A stretch of DNA of 6,042 nt, from assembly GCA_964346085.1 (NCBI GenBank), contig CAYFSZ010000082.1, positions 1 to 6,042 of the forward strand, read 5' to 3'. Of the stretch, positions 1-5,455 are shown piece by piece. Each line of letters starts with the position of its first letter. Positions within the stretch are counted from its first letter, which is position 1. The DNA comes from UBA5436 sp964346085 (lineage in GTDB: Bacteria > Bacillota > Clostridia > Saccharofermentanales > DTU023). The position numbers were made by a program, and so were the translations under genes. The notes beneath the pieces were generated by a model. That model was not told where the DNA came from. It made no database searches and saw only the letters and a list, made by a program, of their open reading frames with translations.

Positions 1-37
1 CTGCTACATTCCGAAGTACGGCTTAGAGCGTAACCCT

Positions 38-85
38 GGCAGTTTCCGTCCATAGCCGCGATTCACGAAGGGACGGCTAACTGCC
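38..85. repeat. Hairpin joining repeat units 1 and 2
   Basis: GGCAGTTTCCGTCC at 38-51 is nearly the reverse complement of 71-85 (GGACGG, CT, AACTGCC). This gives about 13 pairs interrupted by one small internal loop, around a 19-nt loop at 52-70. Unlike the other junctions, the pairing runs through the ACGG/CCGT boxes into the otherwise variable 24-nt intervals on both sides. Confidence 0.6.
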
Positions 86-100
86 TAAATCTAGTAGTTT

Positions 101-141
101 CCGTCACTTTATGTAGCATTTTGCTACATTCAAAAGTACGG
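101..141. repeat. Strong hairpin joining repeat units 2 and 3
   Basis: ATGTAGCA at 111-118 and TGCTACAT at 122-129 form a perfect 8-bp stem with a 3-nt TTT loop. Below it ACTT (106-109) can pair with AAGT (134-137), and CCGT (101-104) with ACGG (138-141), separated by short internal loops. There is no following T-run, so it does not look like an intrinsic terminator. Confidence 0.7.
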
Positions 142-165
142 AATACGCGCCCACACCTTGAAATT

Positions 166-206
166 CCGTCCCTTAGAGTAGCAATTTGCTACATTTCGGA
201 GTACGG
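166..206. repeat. Hairpin joining repeat units 3 and 4
   Basis: GTAGCA at 178-183 and TGCTAC at 187-192 form a 6-bp stem with a 3-nt ATT loop. CCGT (166-169) and ACGG (203-206) can close the base. The total length is 41 nt, the same as the preceding junction, but the middle of the stem is less well paired. Confidence 0.6.
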
Positions 207-230
207 CTTAGCACCAGACACTTCGAATTT

Positions 231-260
231 CCGTCACTAAGCAAAAATCCGAAGGGACGG
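231..260. repeat. Short junction between repeat units 4 and 5
   Basis: CCGTC at 231-235 pairs with GACGG at 256-260. The GTAGCA/TGCTAC core of the longer junctions is missing, leaving only a remnant AAGCA at 239-243. Its length of 30 nt is close to the 31-nt junction between units 1 and 2, so short and long junction types coexist in the array. Confidence 0.5.
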
Positions 261-284
261 CATATGAGCGCAAACCCAAAAACT

Positions 285-320
285 CCGTCACTACACGTTG
301 CTCTCAGCTACATTCAACGG
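285..320. repeat. Degenerate last junction and sixth left arm
   Basis: CCGTCAC at 285-291 ends unit 5. GTTGC at 298-302 faces GCTAC at 307-311 with one mismatch, and ACGG follows at 317-320. No CCGT lies 24 bases further on, so the array ends here as a half unit. Just downstream, ACACT (330-334) and AGTGT (339-343) can form a small 5-bp hairpin, and AGTGT recurs at 352-356. Confidence 0.45.
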
Positions 321-508
321 TAGGTCACAACACTTACCAGTGTCGCTTATCAGTGTTCCTTACTATAGCCGAATCAATATGCACTCTTTAGAATTTTGTA
401 ATTTTCCAAGCTGAATAGTAACAAGTGATATGTTTTTCCATTTGGTGAACATGTTATAATTTGGACCAATGATTTTGTTAATATTTTACAATAAGTAAGA
501 GGAATAAT
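321..508. other. AT-rich leader region upstream of cysK
   Basis: No open reading frame of note is seen between the repeat array and cysK. The stretch holds the cysK promoter and a short untranslated leader of roughly 40 nt. I see no T-box motif (TGGNACCGCG type) and no SAM riboswitch-like core, and the leader is too short for either. Confidence 0.6.
433..460 (+). promoter_or_regulatory. Extended -10 promoter of cysK-cysE
   Basis: A perfect TATAAT at 455-460 is preceded by TG at 452-453, which makes an extended -10 (TGTTATAAT). The -35 is poor; the best candidate is TTTTTC at 433-438 with 16-nt spacing. Transcription should start near 466-468. A short palindrome, TTGG-A-CCAA at 461-469, covers that point and could be an operator. 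TTC-N8-GAA at 436-449 overlaps the -35 side. Neither can be assigned to a regulator such as CymR or a LysR-type CmbR from sequence alone. Confidence 0.7.
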
Positions 509-1402
509 ATGAATAACACATTATTAAAAACTATCGGAAATACGCCGTTAGTTCAATTACAACATATTGGAGATGGACGTATTTATGTCAAAGTAGAAAA
601 AACAAATCCAGCTGCTAGTGTAAAAGATAGGCCTGCCATGTCGATGATTAACGCTGCAATCGAATCTGGTGAGTTGAAACCTGGCATGACAATCGTTGAA
701 CCAACTTCTGGTAATACCGGAATTGCTTTGGCAATGATTGGTACACAACTCGGTTACAAAGTTTTGCTCGTTATGCCTGAAACCATGAGTGTGGAACGTC
801 GTAGTTTGATGAAAGCTTATGGCGCTGAATTATTATTGACACCTGGTGCTGATGGGATGAAAGGTGCAACTGACAAAGCAAAGGAATTAGCTGAAACGGA
901 TGGCTACTATATGCCAAACCAATTCGATAATCCAGCAAATCCGTTAATTCATGAAAAAACAACAGGCGTTGAAATCATCAATGCATTACCTGATGTAGCA
1001 GGATTTATCGCAGGCGTAGGTACTGGCGGTACTGTTAGCGGAGCTGGAAAAGCATTAAAAGAATATAATGGAGATATCAAAGTTTGGGCGATGGAACCAG
1101 CTGAATCTCCAATCATTACAGAAGGAAAAGCTGGTCCTCATAAAATCCAAGGAATCGGCGCAAATTTTATTCCAAAAAATTTAAATCTTGCAATTTTGGA
1201 TAAAACCATTACAGTAACGAGTGAGGAAGCTGTTGCAATGGCAAAAAGATTAGGTCAAGAAGAAGGTCTTTTAGTTGGTATTTCTTCTGGTGCAAATGTT
1301 GTCGCAGCGCTAAAAATGGCAGAAGAAGTAGATGGTAAAATTGTCACTGTTCTTCCTGACACTGCAGAAAGATATTTATCAACAATATTATTTGAAGGCT
1401 AA
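509..1402 (+). CDS. cysK: Cysteine synthase (O-acetylserine sulfhydrylase), PLP-dependent
   Basis: This cytosolic fold-type II PLP enzyme makes cysteine from O-acetylserine and sulfide. The 297 residues are slightly fewer than the usual 305-310. Visible motifs are NPAASVKDR (33-41) with the PLP-binding Lys39, the substrate loop TSGNTG (66-71), QFDNPANP (138-145), the phosphate-binding GVGTGGT (169-175), KIQGIGANF (212-220), SSGAN (259-263) and PDTAERYLS (283-291). All catalytic elements are present and the frame is intact. The ATG has a good ribosome binding site (AAGAGG, 497-502, 6-nt spacing). cysE follows after 37 nt, which supports O-acetylserine as substrate rather than O-acetylhomoserine or a cystathionine beta-synthase role. 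The protein lacks the haem and C-terminal regulatory domains of eukaryotic cystathionine beta-synthases. A relaxed substrate range (phosphoserine, homocysteine side reactions) cannot be excluded. Confidence 0.95.
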   Translation: MNNTLLKTIGNTPLVQLQHIGDGRIYVKVEKTNPAASVKDRPAMSMINAAIESGELKPGMTIVEPTSGNTGIALAMIGTQLGYKVLLVMPETMSVERRSLMKAYGAELLLTPGADGMKGATDKAKELAETDGYYMPNQFDNPANPLIHEKTTGVEIINALPDVAGFIAGVGTGGTVSGAGKALKEYNGDIKVWAMEPAESPIITEGKAGPHKIQGIGANFIPKNLNLAILDKTITVTSEEAVAMAKRLGQEEGLLVGISSGANVVAALKMAEEVDGKIVTVLPDTAERYLSTILFEG

Positions 1403-1439
1403 TTTGGAAGTCTGGCGAAAACTACTTTAGAGGATTACT

Positions 1440-1961
1440 ATGTTAAAAAGATGGATTGAACAAGCAAAATATATATTGGAGCAGGATCCTGCTTGTCATA
1501 CCTTATTCGAAGCATTATTCATGTATCCGATGATGAATGCTTTGTTCAATCATCGCATTGCACATAGACTTTATTTAAACGGGCATACTACCCTTGCCCG
1601 TTTTTTCTCACAGAGAAGCCGTAAAAAAACTGGTATCGAGATTCATCCTGGTGCAACAATTGGAAAGTTTTTATTCATCGATCATGGCATGGGTGTCGTC
1701 ATTGGCGAAACAGCTGTCATCGGCGATTATGTCACTATCTTCCACGGAGTGACACTAGGTGGTACCGGTAAAGAAAAGGGCTGCAAGCGTCATCCTACGA
1801 TTGGGAATCACTGCATCATTGGTGCAGGAGCGACCTGTCTTGGGCCAATAAAAATTGGTGATTTCGCAAAAGTTGGCGCAGGAGCTGTTGTGCTAGATGA
1901 TGTGCCAGACGGAGCAACCTCAATTGGTTGTTCAGCCAGAAACATTCCCAAAAAACAATAA
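1440..1961 (+). CDS. cysE: Serine O-acetyltransferase, short Gram-positive form
   Basis: This enzyme transfers acetyl from acetyl-CoA to serine, giving the O-acetylserine used by CysK. At 173 residues it lacks most of the long N-terminal helical domain of enterobacterial CysE (273 residues in E. coli). A short helical part contains DPACHTLFEALF (16-27). A left-handed beta-helix of hexapeptide repeats follows, with TGIEIHPGATIG (64-75), IDHGMG (80-85) carrying the probable catalytic His82, VIGETAVIGD (87-96), and HGVTLGGTGK (102-111) for CoA binding. The position of the E. coli partner Asp143 is Glu67, as in other Gram-positive forms I recall. The end, CSARNIPKKQ, lacks the C-terminal Ile that inserts into the CysK active site in the classical cysteine synthase complex. 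The loop between GTGK and RHP seems one residue longer than usual, with an added Cys115. The ATG has an AGAGGA ribosome binding site at 1429-1434. It is co-transcribed with cysK. Confidence 0.93.
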   Translation: MLKRWIEQAKYILEQDPACHTLFEALFMYPMMNALFNHRIAHRLYLNGHTTLARFFSQRSRKKTGIEIHPGATIGKFLFIDHGMGVVIGETAVIGDYVTIFHGVTLGGTGKEKGCKRHPTIGNHCIIGAGATCLGPIKIGDFAKVGAGAVVLDDVPDGATSIGCSARNIPKKQ

Positions 1962-1977
1962 TTGAATTTCTCATTCT

Positions 1978-2016
1978 AAAAAACATATTGCCCCCTATTA
2001 AGACAATATGTTTTTT
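1978..2016 (+). terminator. Intrinsic terminator after cysE, possibly bidirectional
   Basis: AAAAAACATATTG at 1978-1990 is the exact reverse complement of CAATATGTTTTTT at 2004-2016, around a 13-nt loop. The 7-bp CATATTG-type core has a T-run on the + side and an A-run on the other side. The stem is AT-rich, so its strength is moderate. It lies 17 nt after the cysE stop and separates the cysteine operon from the ABC operon. Confidence 0.8.
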
Positions 2017-2051
2017 CTTTCGCTACACATTCTACTGTTTCTTTATATTTC

Positions 2052-2088
2052 TTAAAAACTTTTTTAATAGAATAAAAATATTTATTCT
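2052..2088. promoter_or_regulatory. Two adjacent perfect inverted repeats upstream of the ABC operon, possible operators
   Basis: The first is TTAAAAA-CT-TTTTTAA at 2052-2067. The second is AGAATAAA-AATA-TTTATTCT at 2069-2088, with 8-bp arms. The second ends 12 nt before the -10 box and so covers the expected -35 region, a typical place for a repressor site. AT-rich dyads arise by chance more often than GC-rich ones, and no regulator gene is visible nearby, so this is a candidate only. Confidence 0.4.
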
Positions 2089-2097
2089 TCCTAACCT

Positions 2098-2106
2098 TGT
2101 TATACT
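2098..2106 (+). promoter_or_regulatory. Extended -10 promoter of the ABC operon
   Basis: TATACT at 2101-2106 is preceded by TG at 2098-2099 (TGTTATACT). No acceptable -35 box is seen 16-18 nt upstream; that position falls inside the inverted repeat at 2069-2088. The leader to the start codon would be about 50 nt. Like the cysK promoter, it seems to rely on the TG extension. Confidence 0.55.
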
Positions 2107-2161
2107 ATATCTAACAAATGACTGGTACTTTTGTATTTACCAATTCAACTAGGAGTATTTA

Positions 2162-2797
2162 ATGAAAACAAAACGGAAAATAAATTTTGGTTGGCTTTTC
2201 ATAGCTACATTTGTCCTCATCTTATTGATTATTTTTTCTTATATGAGTCAACAAATCTCAAGAGCGAAATCTGATTTAACCAAAAAAACAAATTCGTATT
2301 ATGCACTCATAATCCCAGCATTAATGATGAATCAAGAAGAAATGAATCAATTTCTCCAAATGCATGATGACGTTATTGCCGTGAATGAATTAGGGAAAGA
2401 AATCGCAGATCAGCATTGGCAAAAAATCGCCTCAGAAATATCTCCTTTATTCAGCGATCAAACAACAAGCGATCGCCATAAAAAAGCTTTTGAGGATTTA
2501 TTTATTCATATGTTGGAAAGTAAGAATATTATCCTCGACGCAAATCAGAAAACCACAGAAACTTCTTCCATAAAATGGAATATGCTTGGTCAAGTTCAAA
2601 TTACCAACTACTATGAAACACAATATAAATTTAGTGAAATAGCAGATAATGAGTTTTCTAAACTTGAGCCGTTACAATCTTCAAGTCCAATTATCACTTG
2701 GGAAAAATCAAACGGTGAATGGAGAATTAAACAAGCAGATTGGGTCATTCCCTATGGCCTTTTAAATCAATCAGCCACTGGCTTTGGCCAATACTAG
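2162..2797 (+). CDS. Membrane-anchored protein of unknown function, first gene of ABC operon
   Basis: I do not recognise the family. The 211-residue protein starts with a basic stretch (MKTKRK) and has one hydrophobic segment at about residues 9-28, so it is probably a signal anchor with the rest outside the membrane. There is no lipobox Cys and no clear signal-peptidase site. A polar helical part (about 29-125) is followed by a probable beta-rich C-terminal part (about 135-198) ending in ITWEKSNGEWRIKQADW (178-194), a pattern reminiscent of the last strands of NTF2-like or DUF4878-type folds. That resemblance is a guess. The ATG has AGGAG at 2151-2155 with 6-nt spacing. The ATPase gene begins 7 nt after its stop, so it is very likely an accessory or substrate-binding/immunity subunit of the transporter encoded next. 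The frame is complete, with no sign of decay. Confidence 0.8.
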   Translation: MKTKRKINFGWLFIATFVLILLIIFSYMSQQISRAKSDLTKKTNSYYALIIPALMMNQEEMNQFLQMHDDVIAVNELGKEIADQHWQKIASEISPLFSDQTTSDRHKKAFEDLFIHMLESKNIILDANQKTTETSSIKWNMLGQVQITNYYETQYKFSEIADNEFSKLEPLQSSSPIITWEKSNGEWRIKQADWVIPYGLLNQSATGFGQY

Positions 2798-2804
2798 GAG
2801 AATT

Positions 2805-3743
2805 ATGGAAAAAGAACTTTATTTGTCAGTCAAAAATCTATATAAGTCATTTGGCAAAAAAGAAGTCATTCATGATTTGTCTTTTGATTTATATAGCGGA
2901 GAAATCCTTGGATTTTTAGGTCCAAATGGTGCTGGAAAAACTACAACTATCAAAATGATCATGGGTTTTTTGTCCGTTGATTCTGGTGACATTTTTATTC
3001 TCGGAAAAAATCATGCAGAAGAATATGAAGAAGCGATGTCGAACATTGGGGGTATTGTCGAAAACCCTGAAATGTATGGGAATTTATCAGGCAGATTAAA
3101 TTTAGAAATGTATAGACGTTTGCATCCGAATATTCCAAAAGAGAGAATTGATGAAGTCCTAAGACTCGTAAAAATGGAAAAAAGAGCTGATGAGAAGGTA
3201 AAACGTTTTTCTCTCGGTATGAAACAAAGAATGTGCATTGCACAAGCACTATTACATCATCCTAAAATTCTCATTTTAGATGAACCAACCAATGGTTTAG
3301 ACCCTTCTGGCATTCATGAATTAAGAGATTTATTAATGCATTTGTCCCATAACAACGGAGTTGCTGTCTTGATTTCAAGTCATCAATTAGCAGAAGTTCA
3401 AAAAATTTGTGACCGAGCAATTATTATTGATAAAGGTCGATTAGTTGATAATCAACCAGTTAATCAGCTGATTCGACAAAATGAAAAACAATTGATTGAT
3501 TTTACTTTTCTTGATGAAGAAAACACAAATCTCGCTGTGAATGTTCTAAATTTAGGACATAGCACCACCCTACAAAGAAAAAGTGCGGATAGTATTTTAA
3601 TTGCTTTAGAAAAAACAGAAATCCCTGAAGTTATTTTCAAATTGAGTCAAGCGCATATCAAGTTGCTCTCCGTTCATGCTCATCAAACAAATCTTGAAGA
3701 TTTATACCTTTCTTTGACAGAAGGAGGAAACTCAATTGAATAA
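2805..3743 (+). CDS. ABC transporter ATP-binding protein, BcrA/LanF-like, with E-loop
   Basis: This cytosolic ATPase should energise the permease encoded next. In 312 residues it has Walker A GPNGAGKTT (39-47), signature FSLGMKQR (135-142), Walker B ILILDEP (155-161) with catalytic Glu160, D-loop NGLDP (163-167) and switch His193 in SSH. Where the Q-loop Gln is expected there is Glu86 (IVENPEMYGNLSG). This variant is known as the E-loop in lantibiotic immunity ATPases (LanF) and related BcrA-type proteins. The C-terminal 100 residues after the ATPase core are variable, as in bacitracin/lantibiotic-type exporters. I chose ATG 2805, with AGGAG at 2796-2800, over an in-frame TTG at 2784 that has no ribosome binding site and would overlap the preceding gene. 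The function is probably export of, or resistance to, a peptide or other envelope-active compound; the substrate is unknown. Confidence 0.9.
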   Translation: MEKELYLSVKNLYKSFGKKEVIHDLSFDLYSGEILGFLGPNGAGKTTTIKMIMGFLSVDSGDIFILGKNHAEEYEEAMSNIGGIVENPEMYGNLSGRLNLEMYRRLHPNIPKERIDEVLRLVKMEKRADEKVKRFSLGMKQRMCIAQALLHHPKILILDEPTNGLDPSGIHELRDLLMHLSHNNGVAVLISSHQLAEVQKICDRAIIIDKGRLVDNQPVNQLIRQNEKQLIDFTFLDEENTNLAVNVLNLGHSTTLQRKSADSILIALEKTEIPEVIFKLSQAHIKLLSVHAHQTNLEDLYLSLTEGGNSIE

Positions 3744-5325
3744 ATTTATCGCCGTTTTCAGAAATGAATTAACAAAATTTTTTCACCGGAATTTTATTTT
3801 GATTATTTTGTCTTTACTAATCATCGGTATTTTGGGAATCGGTGCAGTGTATAAGATTATTGATTCAAACAGTTATCAGAATGATTCGATTGAACCTTTT
3901 TCTGAAGCCAAATCATCTCTCAATGAAGATATGAATAATTTGGAAAGAAGTATTGCAGAGCTCGAATCTTCAATTAATAATGATTCTCTCGAAATAAATC
4001 AGCAAAACCAATCACAACTTTATGCTGAGCTGAGTAACCTAAGTTATTTGAAATATGAAAAAGCCTCTTACGATTTAGCTTTCAAATATGAAGTCAATAT
4101 CTATAACATGGACTATTTAACAGAATCTCTGTATCAGTTACGTGATTTGAAAATTCTTCAAGAGTCAAGAGCGTATACCCCTATCTCCAGAGCTAATCAA
4201 ATCGACTTTCAAGAAGAATTTTATAAGGAATTCGGGGATTCTCCCACAAACTTATACAGCAGACTATCTGATGCAGAGATTGAAAGCAAAATAGAATCTT
4301 TACAAAACATTTTGTCTAAAAAAAGTTATCAAACATACATCGAAGGCAAGAAAACTCAGGTGTTAGAAAATACTTTTCTCTCTGAAAAGCAAAAAGAATT
4401 TGCCCTTTCAGATTTGGATTTGGAGTTAGAAGTCAATCCTAGTGGATTACAATATTACCCTGGTTCTTCCGATATTAGTTATTGGAAAAATGTTCGTGAT
4501 ACAGCGCTTTCAGAAATTGAAAACGGATACAATGAATACTATACGCCTTTAACGAGTACTGAATTAGAGACAAGTCAAAAAAACTTTAACATCGCAATTC
4601 GCGAGTTAGAGCAAAGTCTCGAAAATACGCAATTCTCATATTCTGATGCGTCCATTGTATTATCTTTCATTGTATCTTTCGCAGTGTATACAATCATTTT
4701 TATCATGATTATTTTGGGAGGAAGTTCAATTTCTCAAGAGATCTCAACAGGCTCAATCAAGGGCTTAATTATCGCGCCTGTAAAACGATCGAAAATATTT
4801 TTTGCGAAACTCATCAGCTTATTTTTTGTCGGCATTATTAGCATCATAATTGCCTATCTAACGACTATTCTCTGCGCATCCCTCTTTTTCCCTGATGTCT
4901 TGTCATATTCTATTTTAGGATTTTCCTATCCAGTTTATCTATTGTTGATTTATTGTAGTAAATTGAGTTTAATTATCGTTTCTACTTGTATCGCCTTCAC
5001 TCTATCTGCTTCCTTTAGCAATACATCATTTGCTGTTGGTATTGCAATGATTATCCATTTTGGTTTGGTAGGCGTTTATAATTTCATCAAATTAATCAAT
5101 AATGATATTCATGCAATTATTGCTTTCTTGCCGTTCGAGTATTTTGATCTTACGCAGCATGTCTTGCCTAGTATCGCGCAGCAAAATCTAGCTCTTGCTT
5201 TAGGCAATACGATGAAAGGTTTTACGATGCAAGTTCCAAATTATTTCCCGTTTATCTACTGGATATGCATGGTTGTCGGGCTAAGCTGGACAGCTCATAA
5301 CGCGTTTACGAAAAAAGATATCTAA
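3736..5325 (+). CDS. ABC-2-type permease with large extracytoplasmic domain
   Basis: This 529-residue membrane protein is the permease partner of the preceding ATPase. It begins with the cytosolic helix typical of ABC-2 permeases (FRNELTKFFHR, 8-18). TM1 lies at about 19-39, and a polar domain of roughly 265 residues follows (about 41-305). Then come TM2 (306-328), a cytosolic coupling region (331-359, ISQEISTGSIKGLIIAPVKR), and four more membrane segments near 360-385, 398-426, 431-453 and 503-523. The polar domain has no Cys and is bounded by probable amphipathic or coiled-coil helices (about 56-82 and 273-298) that could form a stalk. The start is TTG with a near-perfect AAGGAGG (3721-3727, 8-nt spacing). 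It overlaps the ATPase stop by 8 nt, so translation is probably coupled. Only one permease gene is present, so a homodimer is likely. The substrate is not readable from sequence. Confidence 0.88.
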   Translation: MNKFIAVFRNELTKFFHRNFILIILSLLIIGILGIGAVYKIIDSNSYQNDSIEPFSEAKSSLNEDMNNLERSIAELESSINNDSLEINQQNQSQLYAELSNLSYLKYEKASYDLAFKYEVNIYNMDYLTESLYQLRDLKILQESRAYTPISRANQIDFQEEFYKEFGDSPTNLYSRLSDAEIESKIESLQNILSKKSYQTYIEGKKTQVLENTFLSEKQKEFALSDLDLELEVNPSGLQYYPGSSDISYWKNVRDTALSEIENGYNEYYTPLTSTELETSQKNFNIAIRELEQSLENTQFSYSDASIVLSFIVSFAVYTIIFIMIILGGSSISQEISTGSIKGLIIAPVKRSKIFFAKLISLFFVGIISIIIAYLTTILCASLFFPDVLSYSILGFSYPVYLLLIYCSKLSLIIVSTCIAFTLSASFSNTSFAVGIAMIIHFGLVGVYNFIKLINNDIHAIIAFLPFEYFDLTQHVLPSIAQQNLALALGNTMKGFTMQVPNYFPFIYWICMVVGLSWTAHNAFTKKDI

Positions 5326-5444
5326 GAGATTTTATCTAAAATTGAAATGTGAACTTTTTAGCGAAATCTGTAATAATTTTGCCTTGCCTGATTCGCAATT
5401 CTTGATTATTCTAATAGTATAAAGTTTCCGGAGGATAAACGTGA
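5326..5444. promoter_or_regulatory. Intergenic region with probable promoter of the CBS protein gene
   Basis: The best promoter match is TTGCCT (5384-5389), a 17-nt spacer and TATTCT (5407-5412), each four of six to consensus. An alternative extended -10-like TGTAATAAT lies at 5369-5377. A perfect palindrome ATTTTA-TC-TAAAAT (5329-5342) follows the permease stop, but its loop is too small and it has no proper T-run, so I see no convincing terminator for the ABC operon. Read-through into the next gene is therefore possible. Confidence 0.45.
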
Positions 5445-5455
5445 ATGATCAATAA
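5430..5455 (+). promoter_or_regulatory. Ribosome binding site with two overlapping starts (GTG mini-frame and ATG)
   Basis: GGAGG at 5430-5434 lies 6 nt from GTG 5441-5443, which opens a four-codon frame (GTG AAT GAT CAA) ending at TAA 5453-5455. The real gene starts in another frame at ATG 5445, 10 nt from the GGAGG. Spacing alone favours the GTG, so some initiations may be lost on the mini-frame. Confidence 0.45.

Larger units (their letters stand above)
3..320. repeat. Array of five inverted-arm repeat units with fixed 24-nt intervals, plus a degenerate half unit
   Basis: Five units each carry ACGG, exactly 24 variable bases, then CCGT. The ACGG boxes are at 18-21, 73-76, 138-141, 203-206 and 257-260, and the matching CCGT boxes at 46-49, 101-104, 166-169, 231-234 and 285-288. 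The left arm resembles TGCTACATTCCGAAGTACGG. The right arm resembles TTCCGTCACTTTATGTAGCA, so the arms are inverted relatives of each other. Segments joining successive units are 31, 41, 41, 30 and about 36 nt long; the 41-nt ones carry complete GTAGCA/TGCTAC palindromes. A sixth left arm ends with ACGG at 317-320 but has no CCGT at the expected place. No reading frame crosses the block, and unit periods of 55, 65, 65 and 54 nt do not fit a coding repeat. By hand count GC is 57% in 1-60 and 45% in 121-180, against 28% in 401-460. It may be a compound intergenic palindromic element, similar in style to enterococcal EFAR-type repeats, but I cannot assign the family. The array may continue left of the window. 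Confidence 0.8.

Noticed and set aside
101..206. Array hairpins as intrinsic terminators
   Set aside because: None of the stems is followed by a T-run, and there is no gene in the window upstream to terminate.
1..320. CRISPR array (conserved segments separated by constant 24-nt variable sequences)
   Set aside because: The conserved segments vary in length (30-41 nt) and sequence, the 24-nt intervals are shorter than usual spacers, two intervals resemble each other, two are mutually complementary, and there are no cas genes.
321..508. T-box or SAM riboswitch upstream of cysK
   Set aside because: No T-box consensus or SAM riboswitch core is visible, and the leader after the promoter is only about 40 nt.
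557..962. Minus-strand open frames inside cysK
   Set aside because: They are shadows of a well-conserved gene, with no ribosome binding sites or recognisable products. The same applies to minus-strand frames at 2995-3249 and 5411-5656.
1928..2152. Open frame of 74 codons after cysE
   Set aside because: It overlaps the end of cysE, the terminator and the next promoter, has no ribosome binding site and encodes a low-complexity AT-driven sequence.
2162..2260. Lipoprotein signal in the first ABC operon protein
   Set aside because: There is no Cys in or after the hydrophobic segment, so a signal anchor is the simpler reading.
2784..2804. Upstream TTG start for the ATPase gene
   Set aside because: It has no ribosome binding site and overlaps the preceding gene; ATG 2805 has AGGAG at a workable distance and gives the usual N-terminus.
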